NCBI GenBank assembly: GCA_029057985.1
Contig: JAIDYR010000008.1
Span: 1 to 40,118 of the forward strand
Origin: Muribaculaceae bacterium
Lineage (GTDB): Bacteria; Bacteroidota; Bacteroidia; Bacteroidales; Muribaculaceae
Direction: 5' to 3'
DNA length: 40,118 bases
The notes under the pieces were generated by a model that worked only from the letters and a program-made list of their open reading frames with translations, did no database searches and was not told where the DNA came from. The position numbers and the translations under genes were made by a program. This document shows, in pieces, positions 8,097 to 15,693 of this stretch. Position 1 is the first letter of the stretch. Each line of letters starts with the position of its first letter.

Positions 8097-9059
8097 ATGG
8101 ATGTATTGACTTACGTAAAGCGAAATGCGAATTTTTCTACGCTCATGCTCGGCGCCGGCACTGTCTTTGCAGGCACTGCGGCTGCGGCGATACGCGGCAA
8201 TATGGAGATAATGTTGGCTATACTCTGCCTGATCTTTGTCATGCTTGCCCAGTTGTCGGCTAATTTCGCGCATAACTATTATGCCGCATCGAAGTATTAC
8301 GATAATCTCCCGCGTCCTCGCTATTCCGTCTATGCGCATGATGAGGTAAAGAATCAACTGGCAGTCAGAGTGCTGCGTGAGGCATCCTTCGCATGTGCCA
8401 TTCTGGCGGCGGTAGTAGGCCTCGGAATAATGGCAATTTCAGCTGCGCCCTATATCGTAATAGGCATCGGAGTCCTTATCGTCGCTTTCAACTATATTCT
8501 CAATTTCGGAAAAAATCCGGCGTTTGGAAAGCCATATACCATCCTGTTCACCTGGCTGCTTTTCGGTCCGATAGGGGTCATCGGCACTTCGATGGTGCAA
8601 TGTCAGCATGAGGCAACGTCACTCTGGAGTTTCTTTGATCACGCGCCGAGTCTCTTTCTCGGACCGGCAATGGGATTCCTTGCCTGCAATGTCCATATGT
8701 CGTACAGTTACAGTATGTTTCGTCTTGATCCCGAGCGTAAATCGCGTGGAATGACGTATATCCTGGGACCGCGTTTCGTGGAGATCCTCTTTATCATCAA
8801 CGGTCTGCTTATGCTTGGCCTGATTATTTTCAAAGTCTTCTTTCTTGATTACCCTCAGCCGGAGATTGCGATAGTGCCCGCATTTGTGGCTTTCGCGCTT
8901 AATACGTATATAGGTATCAGGATGCGTTTTGTTCCGGTCGGAGAATTGCAGCATCTTACGATGATGGTGAAGGTCAACTATCTGCTGACGGGCGTCGTGA
9001 CGTTCATCGTATGGTGGTGGATAGGGATGCCTGACGATTCCTTCCGCACATTATTCTGA
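8097..9059 (+). CDS. UbiA/MenA-like prenyltransferase family membrane protein, degenerate motifs
   Basis: 320 residues with eight or nine membrane segments, size and layout like MenA/UbiA prenyltransferases. In the position of the first Asp-rich motif (NDxxD in MenA) it has NFAHNYYAASKYYD, lacking most acidic residues. In the second (RDxxxDxxxGKxT) it has RLDPERKSRGMTYILG, keeping one Asp, the basic residues and GxT. These aspartates bind the Mg-diphosphate in active members, so this protein may be inactive, use another substrate, or have shifted ligands. No menaquinone gene is adjacent. The family assignment rests on topology and partial motif match and is moderate. Confidence 0.6.
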   Translation: MDVLTYVKRNANFSTLMLGAGTVFAGTAAAAIRGNMEIMLAILCLIFVMLAQLSANFAHNYYAASKYYDNLPRPRYSVYAHDEVKNQLAVRVLREASFACAILAAVVGLGIMAISAAPYIVIGIGVLIVAFNYILNFGKNPAFGKPYTILFTWLLFGPIGVIGTSMVQCQHEATSLWSFFDHAPSLFLGPAMGFLACNVHMSYSYSMFRLDPERKSRGMTYILGPRFVEILFIINGLLMLGLIIFKVFFLDYPQPEIAIVPAFVAFALNTYIGIRMRFVPVGELQHLTMMVKVNYLLTGVVTFIVWWWIGMPDDSFRTLF

Positions 9060-9164
9060 ACATGAGGCTTCTTTCCTATATGCCCTTTGAGATATATGGA
9101 TGCAGTGCGGACTTCGCTTCACTAATCGTATTGAGGGATGCGGGAATAAAAAATTGGTGAAAAA

Positions 9165-9196
9165 TTTGGAGATACACGGATTTTTGTGTAACTTTG
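9165..9196 (+). promoter_or_regulatory. tRNA-Pro promoter
   Basis: TTTG at 9165-9168, 20 bases, TAACTTTG at 9189-9196, 17 bases before the mature tRNA. Confidence 0.85.
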
Positions 9197-9213
9197 CAGT
9201 CGCAAAACGGAAT

Positions 9214-9286
9214 CGGGGTGTAGCGCAGTTGGTAGCGTGCTACGTTCGGGACGTAGAGGTCGGGCGTTCGAGTCGCCTCACCCCGA
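9214..9286 (+). tRNA. tRNA-Pro, anticodon CGG
   Basis: The full cloverleaf is readable: acceptor CGGGGTG/CACCCCG, anticodon stem CTACG/CGTAG around loop TTCGGGA (anticodon CGG), T arm with GTTCGAG, discriminator A. The 3' CCA is not encoded (the next bases are CTACCA), so CCA must be added by an enzyme such as that at 18348. Terminator immediately downstream. Confidence 0.95.
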
Positions 9287-9296
9287 CTACCAGATA

Positions 9297-9335
9297 AAAA
9301 GGATTTCATCTTCGGATGGAATCCTTTTCATTTTT
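9297..9335 (+). terminator. tRNA-Pro terminator
   Basis: AAAAGGATT and CATC pair with GATG and AATCCTTTT around a TTCG tetraloop, followed by CATTTTT. Confidence 0.85.
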
Positions 9336-9411
9336 CGATATAGGCAGATTGTCGATCGATGAGAGTTGAAACGTAAACAAGGTTAACCCAGAAAAACCCT
9401 GAATAAAGTTA

Positions 9412-9456
9412 AAGACCGCGCCGACGTGACCGGATAAGGGTCGTAGGCGCGGTCTT
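9412..9456 (-). terminator. Terminator after metK (possibly bidirectional)
   Basis: Perfect 11-base arms AAGACCGCGCC/GGCGCGGTCTT enclose 23 bases. On the minus strand the stem is followed by TAACTTTATT; on the plus strand by ATTTATTT. A smaller hairpin (9484-9505, GGAGTC/GACTCC) lies between it and the metK stop. Confidence 0.6.
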
Positions 9457-9521
9457 ATTTATTTCCTGTAAGAATCGATATCAGGAGTCCGGGATGTCCG
9501 ACTCCCGGCTTAATCTTAGCA

Positions 9522-10841
9522 TTACAGATTGAAGGCTTTGCGGATGTCGTCGACGGCATCCTCCTTTTCCCAGGTGAAAAGTTCTACCTCACGCTCGATT
9601 GGAGCATTTTCGTAACGGGATTTGAATGTCTTTTTTACAGTCTCCGGCCGGCGACCGAAATGGCCGTAAGATGCGGTCTCGAGATAGATGGGATTGCGCA
9701 GTTTCAGTCGCTCTTCGATTTTCTTCGGTCGCATGTCGAAAAGACCCTTTATGCGCTCTGCGATCTCGGAATCGGAAAGAGGCACTTTCGCTGTCCCGAA
9801 AGTATTGATATAAAGGCTCACGGGCTCTGCCTTGCCAATAGCATAAGCTACCTGCACGAGTACTTCGCGGGCAACTCCGGCCGCAACAAGATTCTTGGCG
9901 ATATGTCGGCAGGCGTAAGCTGCGGAGCGGTCTACTTTAGAAGGGTCCTTGCCTGAGAAAGCTCCTCCGCCGTGGGCGCCGCGACCGCCGTAGGTGTCGA
10001 CTATAATCTTGCGACCGGTAAGGCCGGTATCCCCATGCGGGCCTCCGATGACGAATTTGCCGGTAGGGTTGACATGAAGGATAAGGTCATCGTCGAATAG
10101 TTTCTGCTGATCTTCCGGAAGAGAAGCGATCACGCGCGGAAGAAGGACGTCGCGGACGTCGCGATATATAGTGTCGTGCATCTCGCGATCCGCCTTTGCG
10201 CGGGCTTCATCTGTATCTTCAAGAGGGAGGAAGAATTCATCGTGCTGAGTAGAGACTACGATTGTGTGGATACGCTTCGGACGCCCTTCTTCATCATATT
10301 CTACCGTCACCTGACTCTTTGCGTCCGGGCGCAGATAAGAAGCGAGTTTCCCTTTGCGGTAATAGGTCATGGCGTCGGCTTCTCGACGAATCTTGGCAAG
10401 CTCCTGGAGTATTTTGTGGGAAAGATCAAGAGTCAGAGGCATGCGGGTCTCTGTCTCATCGACAGCGTAGCCAAACATCATACCCTGGTCGCCGGCACCC
10501 TGAAGGTCGGCTTCTTCGCGGGATACTCCGCGATTGATATCGGCGCTCTGCTCATGGATAGCCGAAAGCAGACCGAGCGAATCGGCGTCGAATCGGTAGG
10601 CTCCACGGTTATATCCTATGCGGTTGATGACATTGCGTGTGGCTGCAGGGATATCGACGTAGGCATCGGAGGTGACCTCTCCGGCAACGACTACCTGTCC
10701 GGTAGTGCAAAGAGTCTCGATAGCTACATGGCTCTGCGGATCGCGAGCGAGAAATTCATCGAGCAGAGCATCAGAAATCTGGTCCGATACTTTGTCGGGG
10801 TGTCCTTCAGATACGGATTCGGACGTAAAAAGATAATTCAT
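9522..10841 (-). CDS. metK: S-adenosylmethionine synthetase
   Basis: 439 residues from the ATG at 10841. A longer frame with 13 extra N-terminal residues exists, but MetK proteins begin at [17 protein letters not shown], as here. The enzyme makes S-adenosylmethionine from methionine and ATP in the cytosol. Family motifs include [13 protein letters not shown] near residues 12-24, [12 protein letters not shown] (adenine-binding loop) and [18 protein letters not shown] (P-loop-like). Somewhat longer than the E. coli enzyme, as is usual in Bacteroidetes. It has its own promoter and an unusual structured leader, and lies directly downstream of a SulP transporter gene on the same strand. Confidence 0.97.
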   Translation of the reverse strand: MNYLFTSESVSEGHPDKVSDQISDALLDEFLARDPQSHVAIETLCTTGQVVVAGEVTSDAYVDIPAATRNVINRIGYNRGAYRFDADSLGLLSAIHEQSADINRGVSREEADLQGAGDQGMMFGYAVDETETRMPLTLDLSHKILQELAKIRREADAMTYYRKGKLASYLRPDAKSQVTVEYDEEGRPKRIHTIVVSTQHDEFFLPLEDTDEARAKADREMHDTIYRDVRDVLLPRVIASLPEDQQKLFDDDLILHVNPTGKFVIGGPHGDTGLTGRKIIVDTYGGRGAHGGGAFSGKDPSKVDRSAAYACRHIAKNLVAAGVAREVLVQVAYAIGKAEPVSLYINTFGTAKVPLSDSEIAERIKGLFDMRPKKIEERLKLRNPIYLETASYGHFGRRPETVKKTFKSRYENAPIEREVELFTWEKEDAVDDIRKAFNL

Positions 10842-10970
10842 GTTTTTAGCATTTTTTTTGGGGAGGTTGCAAGCAGGCAAATTTGTCCTCCCACTGTGAT
10901 ATAACGTATTATTGATTGCTCGGTCAGGGAGCTATGACCGTGAAGCCTAACCCCTCGCTGACCGGGCAAC
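10842..10970 (-). promoter_or_regulatory. Structured 5' leader of metK, candidate cis-regulatory RNA
   Basis: The leader is about 130 nt. Its 5' part forms a stem of 11 pairs in 12 positions (TTGCCCGGTCAG at 10969-10958 with CTGACCGAGCAA at 10927-10916) closing a 30-nt GC-rich internal region. A second hairpin with GGGAGG/CCTCCC arms (10892-10861) ends 19 nt before the start codon. No U-run follows, so any control would act on translation or RNA stability. It does not show the core sequences of the SAM-I or SAM-II riboswitches as I know them. The pairing is seen; the regulatory role is inferred from the metK context. Confidence 0.45.
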
Positions 10971-10976
10971 AGAATG

Positions 10977-11007
10977 CAAAGTTACGAATTTATTTTGGTT
11001 CGCGCAA
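10977..11007 (-). promoter_or_regulatory. metK promoter overlapping the sulP stop codon
   Basis: On the minus strand TTG (11007-11005), 20 bases, TAACTTTG (10984-10977). The TAA of the -7 element is the stop codon of the upstream SulP gene. Confidence 0.8.
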
Positions 11008-12691
11008 TATAATTGGCTCTCTCTACAGCTTCGGAGATGTGGGAGCATATATTGTCCGAACCGATCAGTTTGTCGATTCCCGCTTTATGCAGGGTCTCGC
11101 TTACGGAGGGATTGACGCCGGAAAGGACGGTCACGATTCCTTCCTCCCTGGCGCTGTTGATCAGAATCTCAAGATTATGGACTCCCGTTGCGTCAATGAA
11201 GGGGACTTTTCTCATGCGGATGATGCGTACTTTAGGTGTCTCATCCATACGCGACGAGCGCATCACTTCATCGAATTTTGTGGCTACACCGAAGAAGAAG
11301 GGGCCGTCGATTTCATAAACTCCTACTCCTTTTGCCAGATCGAGCACTTCATGCGTAGAAAGGTCATCCCCTTCGGCGGCATCGAGTTGATTGCCATAGA
11401 CGCGGACTGAAGTATTCTCCATGACGCGGCGAAGGAAGAGTACTATGGCGAGCAGCAGTCCGATTTCGATAGCAATTGTCAGATCGAAGATGACTGTCAG
11501 CAGGAAAGTGACGATTAGAATGGAGATATCGCTCTTAGGATTCCTGAAGATTCCGACTACCGTGCGCCACCCGCTCATGTTGTAGGATACGACTATCAGC
11601 ACGGCTCCAAGACAAGCCATCGGGACAAGATTGATCAGAGGCATCATGAAGAGATAGACGAGCAGAAGGATTACGGCGTGGATCATGCCGGCTACCGGGG
11701 TCCGCCCCCCGTTGGTGATATTGGTCATTGTGCGGGCGATTGCGCCGGTGACAGGAATCCCTCCGAAGAAGGGTACGGTAATATTGGCGATACCCTGACC
11801 GATCAATTCCGTATTTGAATTGGTGCGCGATCCGGTCACGCCGTCGGCTACGGTAGCGGAGAGGAGCGATTCTATTGCGCCTAATACTGCAATGGTGAAA
11901 GCCGAAGGTAGCAGAAGGTTGATGCTCTCCATATTCAGTCCGATGGAATGAGGGTGAGGAATATCCGTAGTAAGATTCTTAAAGCGCATGCCGATAGTCT
12001 CTACGTTGGAGAAATGACCATAGCCATTCATTATCCATACAAAGACAGTCATGACTATTATGGCGACCAAAGCTCCCGGCAGACGCTTGGAAATTTTCGG
12101 GGTTAAAATGATAAGCAGCAGCGATACTGCTCCAATGATAGTGGTCTCCCAATCGATCGATGCGAAATGACGAAGATAGACTCCCCATTTGCCTATGAAA
12201 TCGGCAGGAAGTTTCTCATTTATGGTCAATCCGAAAAAATCCGGCATTTGGGTTGAGAAAATGGTGACGGCGATGCCGGCCGTGAATCCTACTACGATGG
12301 GGTAGGGGATGAACTTGATCACCGTTCCCAGACGGAATAATCCCATCATGACCAGGATTACGCCTGCCATGAAAGTAGCGATTGCAAGTCCTGAGAGGCC
12401 GTAGAGGGAGATGATATTATAGACGATTACGATAAACGCACCCGTCGGGCCCCCAATCTGGACAGAGTTGCCTCCGAGAGCGGAGACAAGAAAGCCGCCG
12501 ATGATGGCAGTGATAAGGCCGACCGAAGGATTTACTCCCGAAGCTATGGCGAATGCGATTGCCAGAGGGAGGGCGACTATTCCCACTACTATGCCTGCAA
12601 TGAGATCAGCCTTGAATTTTGAAAGTGAGTAGCCCCCTTTGAAGAGGCGTAAAGAAGCCGGGCGGAAATCAAGTTTATTCAATAATTCCAT
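10982..12691 (-). CDS. SulP-family anion transporter with STAS domain
   Basis: 569 residues. An N-terminal SulP membrane domain (residues about 20-410, many hydrophobic segments) contains the hallmark ALPLAIAFAIASGVNPSVGL, GGPTGAFIVIV and FFGGIPVTGAIARTMTNI. A C-terminal STAS domain (about 440-555) contains VPFIDATGVHNLE, where Asp-Ala-Thr-Gly matches the usual STAS loop. It probably takes up sulfate or exchanges bicarbonate or another anion across the inner membrane; substrate cannot be told from sequence. It precedes metK on the same strand with no obvious terminator between them, so some co-transcription is possible. Confidence 0.92.
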   Translation of the reverse strand: MELLNKLDFRPASLRLFKGGYSLSKFKADLIAGIVVGIVALPLAIAFAIASGVNPSVGLITAIIGGFLVSALGGNSVQIGGPTGAFIVIVYNIISLYGLSGLAIATFMAGVILVMMGLFRLGTVIKFIPYPIVVGFTAGIAVTIFSTQMPDFFGLTINEKLPADFIGKWGVYLRHFASIDWETTIIGAVSLLLIILTPKISKRLPGALVAIIVMTVFVWIMNGYGHFSNVETIGMRFKNLTTDIPHPHSIGLNMESINLLLPSAFTIAVLGAIESLLSATVADGVTGSRTNSNTELIGQGIANITVPFFGGIPVTGAIARTMTNITNGGRTPVAGMIHAVILLLVYLFMMPLINLVPMACLGAVLIVVSYNMSGWRTVVGIFRNPKSDISILIVTFLLTVIFDLTIAIEIGLLLAIVLFLRRVMENTSVRVYGNQLDAAEGDDLSTHEVLDLAKGVGVYEIDGPFFFGVATKFDEVMRSSRMDETPKVRIIRMRKVPFIDATGVHNLEILINSAREEGIVTVLSGVNPSVSETLHKAGIDKLIGSDNICSHISEAVERANYIARTKINS

Positions 12692-12776
12692 ACGATTGAT
12701 GTTTTATCTCCTGTCAGATTCCTCATACAATATCTGATTATTACATTATTTCAGAGGAGTGCAGACCAAAATTAAT

Positions 12777-12812
12777 GAAGATAAATACCGGGCGAACCCG
12801 GCATTTATCTTC
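12777..12812 (-). terminator. Terminator after the Wzc-like gene
   Basis: GAAGATAAAT and CCGGG pair with CCCGG and ATTTATCTTC around a short loop. On the minus strand the tail is ATTAATTTT. Position fits the end of the gene stopping at 12840. Confidence 0.75.
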
Positions 12813-12839
12813 ATCAGATAGAGATATTGTTTATAGTAA

Positions 12840-15335
12840 TTACTTCTTGGAAGAGGATTTCTTCGGACCGTAGGCCGTATAACCGCGATAACCGCGATAA
12901 TCCTTATAGTTCTTGCGGGAGTAGCCGTAGCCGTAGCGATAGGATGTGCCGTAGCGAGCGGCAGTCTCGGAGCCGTTGATGATGACCGACATGTTGCGGA
13001 ATGACTTCGTGCGGTAGAGACGTTCAAGCTCGGCGAGCATGGAGCGCTCGAAGAGTCCGACGCGGATTACGAAGAATGTGCGGTCGCAGACTTTGTCGAT
13101 GATCTGAGCGTCGGCCATCATCTGCACCGGCGGACAGTCGATGAATATGTAGTCATATTCCGTGCGGAGATACTGCACGAGGTTGTCGAATCTTGAAGAT
13201 TCAAGGAGTTCTGTCGGGTTCGGGGGGAATGCTCCGGTCGGCAGAATCGACATTCCGGGAGTGATGGTATCGTGGATTATCAGCTGGTCGACATCGCGCT
13301 GAGAGCCGTTGAGATACTCCGCAAGACCCTTCTTGGGAGAATGGACTATACGCGACAGGGAGGCGCGGCGGAGGTCGCCGTCGACGAGCAGTACGCGCTT
13401 ACCCTTAAGAGCGAGGGCAATGCCGAGGTTGATTGAGATGAAGGTCTTACCGGATCCCGGGTTGAACGAAGTCATCATCGACACGCAGGGAATCTGATCG
13501 GCCGTGATGAAGGAGACGTTAGTACGCAGCACACGGAAAGCTTCGTTGATGATATCGCGATTGCCTTCCGCAACGACGATATCTTCTTCAGCGGGAAGTT
13601 CGTCGCGCATCTCTGATGGATGGCGATAGAATTTAAGCCAGCTGACCTTGGCATGGCGGAAGAGGGGAATTTCGCCGACAATCGGGATGTTGAGGCCCTC
13701 TACGTCCTTGCGGCCGCGAATCTTGGTATTGAGAGTCTCGACGATATAAATTATGGCGAAAGGAAGGATAAGACCGACGAGGAAGCCGATCATGTAGGTC
13801 TGCTGTGACTTCGGGAATGTCGGAGTCGAGGGGCCCGTCGGACGACGCAGGATTCGGGTATTGACCGATGTGAATGCCTGCGAAAGTTCGTTCTCCTCAC
13901 GCTTCTGCAGAAGATAGAGGTAAAGAGTCTCCTTTACTTTCTGCTGGCGTTCTGCAGTCAGAAGATATTTAGCCTGTCGGGGATTGGCGGCTACGCGGGC
14001 GTTGGCAGTCTGCTCGCTTCGCTGCATTGACGACAACTGATTGTTCAGGCCGACGATTTCATTGTCGAGAGAGGCCAGAATCGAGCTGCGGAGGGCTGCG
14101 AGGCGTGAGTCATACTCCATGATGAGCGGGTTGGAGGCCGAAGTATTGCCGAGCAGAGAATTACGCTGCATCATGATGTTGTTGTATTCGCCGATCTGCG
14201 ACTCGACGTTGGCGCCGATTACCGTATTTACAGGAAGAACAGTATTGTTGCGTCCCTCAGTCATTATGAAGTTCTTCAGATAGCGGGCCATCTGAAGCTG
14301 ATTGTTGATATTCATAATCTGGGAGCTCGCAGTGTTCGATTGCTGCATATACATGCTTGAGGCCTGGTCAAGGTCCGGGATAAGATGGTCGGACTTGAAT
14401 GAGGATATGTCGGAATCAACATTTCCAAGTTCGCTCTCGATGATATTGAGGCGGTCGGTAATGAAGTTTGAAGTGACGGCTACGACCTCGGCGCGGCTTT
14501 TGATCCAGTCCTGATTATAGGCATTGACGAGTGAAGTCAGGATTTCGTCGCCACGTTGAGGGGAAGCGTCGTTGCAGGTCATCTGCACTACGTTGGCTTT
14601 CTTGTTGGGCTGCTCGATTGTGATTTCGTTCTCGAACTTTGTGGTAGCTGTCGCGAGAGTCTCGCGGCGCACGAGGATTGTCATCGGCTGTCCGATCTGG
14701 AAGAACGGAGTTTTGGTGATGATGACGCGGCCGGATGAAGTGCCGATTACGGAGCCCCATGTCAGGTCGTCGGCTGAGGGCACGATGAGGTCCTTGCCGT
14801 TGATGACCACGTCTTCGATGCTCAGATGGCCTGCTTCATTGATATGAAGGGTCATCGATGCAGTCTCGTCGGATGGCATGTCGGGGAAATCGACATTGAT
14901 CGGGAGATTGGAGCCGTAGAGCACGGTATTATGAAATGCGCCCGGGGAGAAGTAGTTGACAGTGAGCTTGAGTTTCTTTACTACCTGCTCCATGAGGTCG
15001 GGACTCTTTAATGACGCCATCTCGTCCTGGAGATGGGTATTCTGGATACCTACACCGATATCGGAGAGATCGACTGAGGATGATCCAACTGCACTCTGGG
15101 CGTCATCACGAATGATGACCGAGCAGGTGCGGGTATAAATCGGGACGGTCTTCTTGACGTTGAGGACCGCGAGTCCGGTGCATACTATGACCGAGAGGAG
15201 CACCCAGAACCAGAAGCGCATTGCAATTGCAAACACGTCGGAGATATTCACCGTGCCGAGAGCGGAATGGGAGGATACCCCTTTGGTGTCATCTGCCTTC
15301 TCGGTTGAAGGAGAATTTGAGTTGATGTCAGCCAT
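12840..15335 (-). CDS. Wzc-like polysaccharide co-polymerase with BY-type tyrosine kinase domain
   Basis: 831 residues. Wzz-type periplasmic domain between two membrane segments (about residues 39-58 and 512-530), with coiled-coil sequence between. The cytoplasmic kinase domain has Walker A FNPGSGKTFISIN (about 625-637), Walker A' VLLVDGDLRR, and Walker B YDYIFIDCPP (about 728). The tail (about 793-825) holds ten tyrosines in Gly-Tyr-rich sequence, the usual autophosphorylation cluster. Such proteins control chain length and export of capsule or exopolysaccharide. No glycosyltransferases, Wzx/Wzy or Wza lie in this window, so it would act on a cluster elsewhere or outside the window. Own promoter and terminator suggest a single-gene transcript. 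Confidence 0.92.
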   Translation of the reverse strand: MADINSNSPSTEKADDTKGVSSHSALGTVNISDVFAIAMRFWFWVLLSVIVCTGLAVLNVKKTVPIYTRTCSVIIRDDAQSAVGSSSVDLSDIGVGIQNTHLQDEMASLKSPDLMEQVVKKLKLTVNYFSPGAFHNTVLYGSNLPINVDFPDMPSDETASMTLHINEAGHLSIEDVVINGKDLIVPSADDLTWGSVIGTSSGRVIITKTPFFQIGQPMTILVRRETLATATTKFENEITIEQPNKKANVVQMTCNDASPQRGDEILTSLVNAYNQDWIKSRAEVVAVTSNFITDRLNIIESELGNVDSDISSFKSDHLIPDLDQASSMYMQQSNTASSQIMNINNQLQMARYLKNFIMTEGRNNTVLPVNTVIGANVESQIGEYNNIMMQRNSLLGNTSASNPLIMEYDSRLAALRSSILASLDNEIVGLNNQLSSMQRSEQTANARVAANPRQAKYLLTAERQQKVKETLYLYLLQKREENELSQAFTSVNTRILRRPTGPSTPTFPKSQQTYMIGFLVGLILPFAIIYIVETLNTKIRGRKDVEGLNIPIVGEIPLFRHAKVSWLKFYRHPSEMRDELPAEEDIVVAEGNRDIINEAFRVLRTNVSFITADQIPCVSMMTSFNPGSGKTFISINLGIALALKGKRVLLVDGDLRRASLSRIVHSPKKGLAEYLNGSQRDVDQLIIHDTITPGMSILPTGAFPPNPTELLESSRFDNLVQYLRTEYDYIFIDCPPVQMMADAQIIDKVCDRTFFVIRVGLFERSMLAELERLYRTKSFRNMSVIINGSETAARYGTSYRYGYGYSRKNYKDYRGYRGYTAYGPKKSSSKK

Positions 15336-15437
15336 TGGAAATATTAGTCAGTTTATTACGATATAGTTTACGGTTGATGTCAGGCCGGAAAATTATCCGT
15401 CCGGATATGATTTTTGATATAGTCGCAAAAATCTGCG

Positions 15438-15468
15438 CAAAGTTAATACAATTTTGTAAATCACGCAA
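15438..15468 (-). promoter_or_regulatory. Promoter of the Wzc-like gene
   Basis: On the minus strand TTG (15468-15466), 20 bases, TAACTTTG (15445-15438), giving a leader of about 100 bases. It lies in the 15336-15693 divergent intergenic region. Confidence 0.8.
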
Positions 15469-15547
15469 ATCCAGAGCGGTCATTCTTTAACTTTAGTCTG
15501 AAAAATTGAATTTTTACATTCCGGTCCTCTTTTTTTGTGAAAATATC

Positions 15548-15577
15548 TTGATAATTAATAAATTTTAATTAAATTTG
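15548..15577 (+). promoter_or_regulatory. Promoter of the secreted protein gene at 15694
   Basis: TTG at 15548-15550, 19 bases, TAAATTTG at 15570-15577, leaving a leader of about 110 bases. It is divergent from the Wzc-like gene promoter about 80 bases away. The rest of the 358-base gap is AT-rich with nothing else recognisable. Confidence 0.7.
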
Positions 15578-15693
15578 CATTTGAATAACGAATAATTCTT
15601 GTTGAAGAGAAATTCAATTCGGTTATTCAACTCCGGTCAACTCAATATTTGGCGTATATATAATGCTTTTACTAACTATAAATTAATGTGTTT

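Noticed and set aside
10176..10904. 242-codon plus-strand frame opposite metK
   Set aside because: Entirely antisense to the N-terminal half of metK, with no recognisable domain; MetK itself is unmistakable.
10842..10970. metK leader as a known SAM-I or SAM-II riboswitch
   Set aside because: The conserved core sequences of these classes, as I know them, are not visible; kept as a structured leader of unknown class.
10916..11410. 164-codon plus-strand frame
   Set aside because: Lies opposite the STAS domain of the SulP gene and the metK promoter; no start context or domain.
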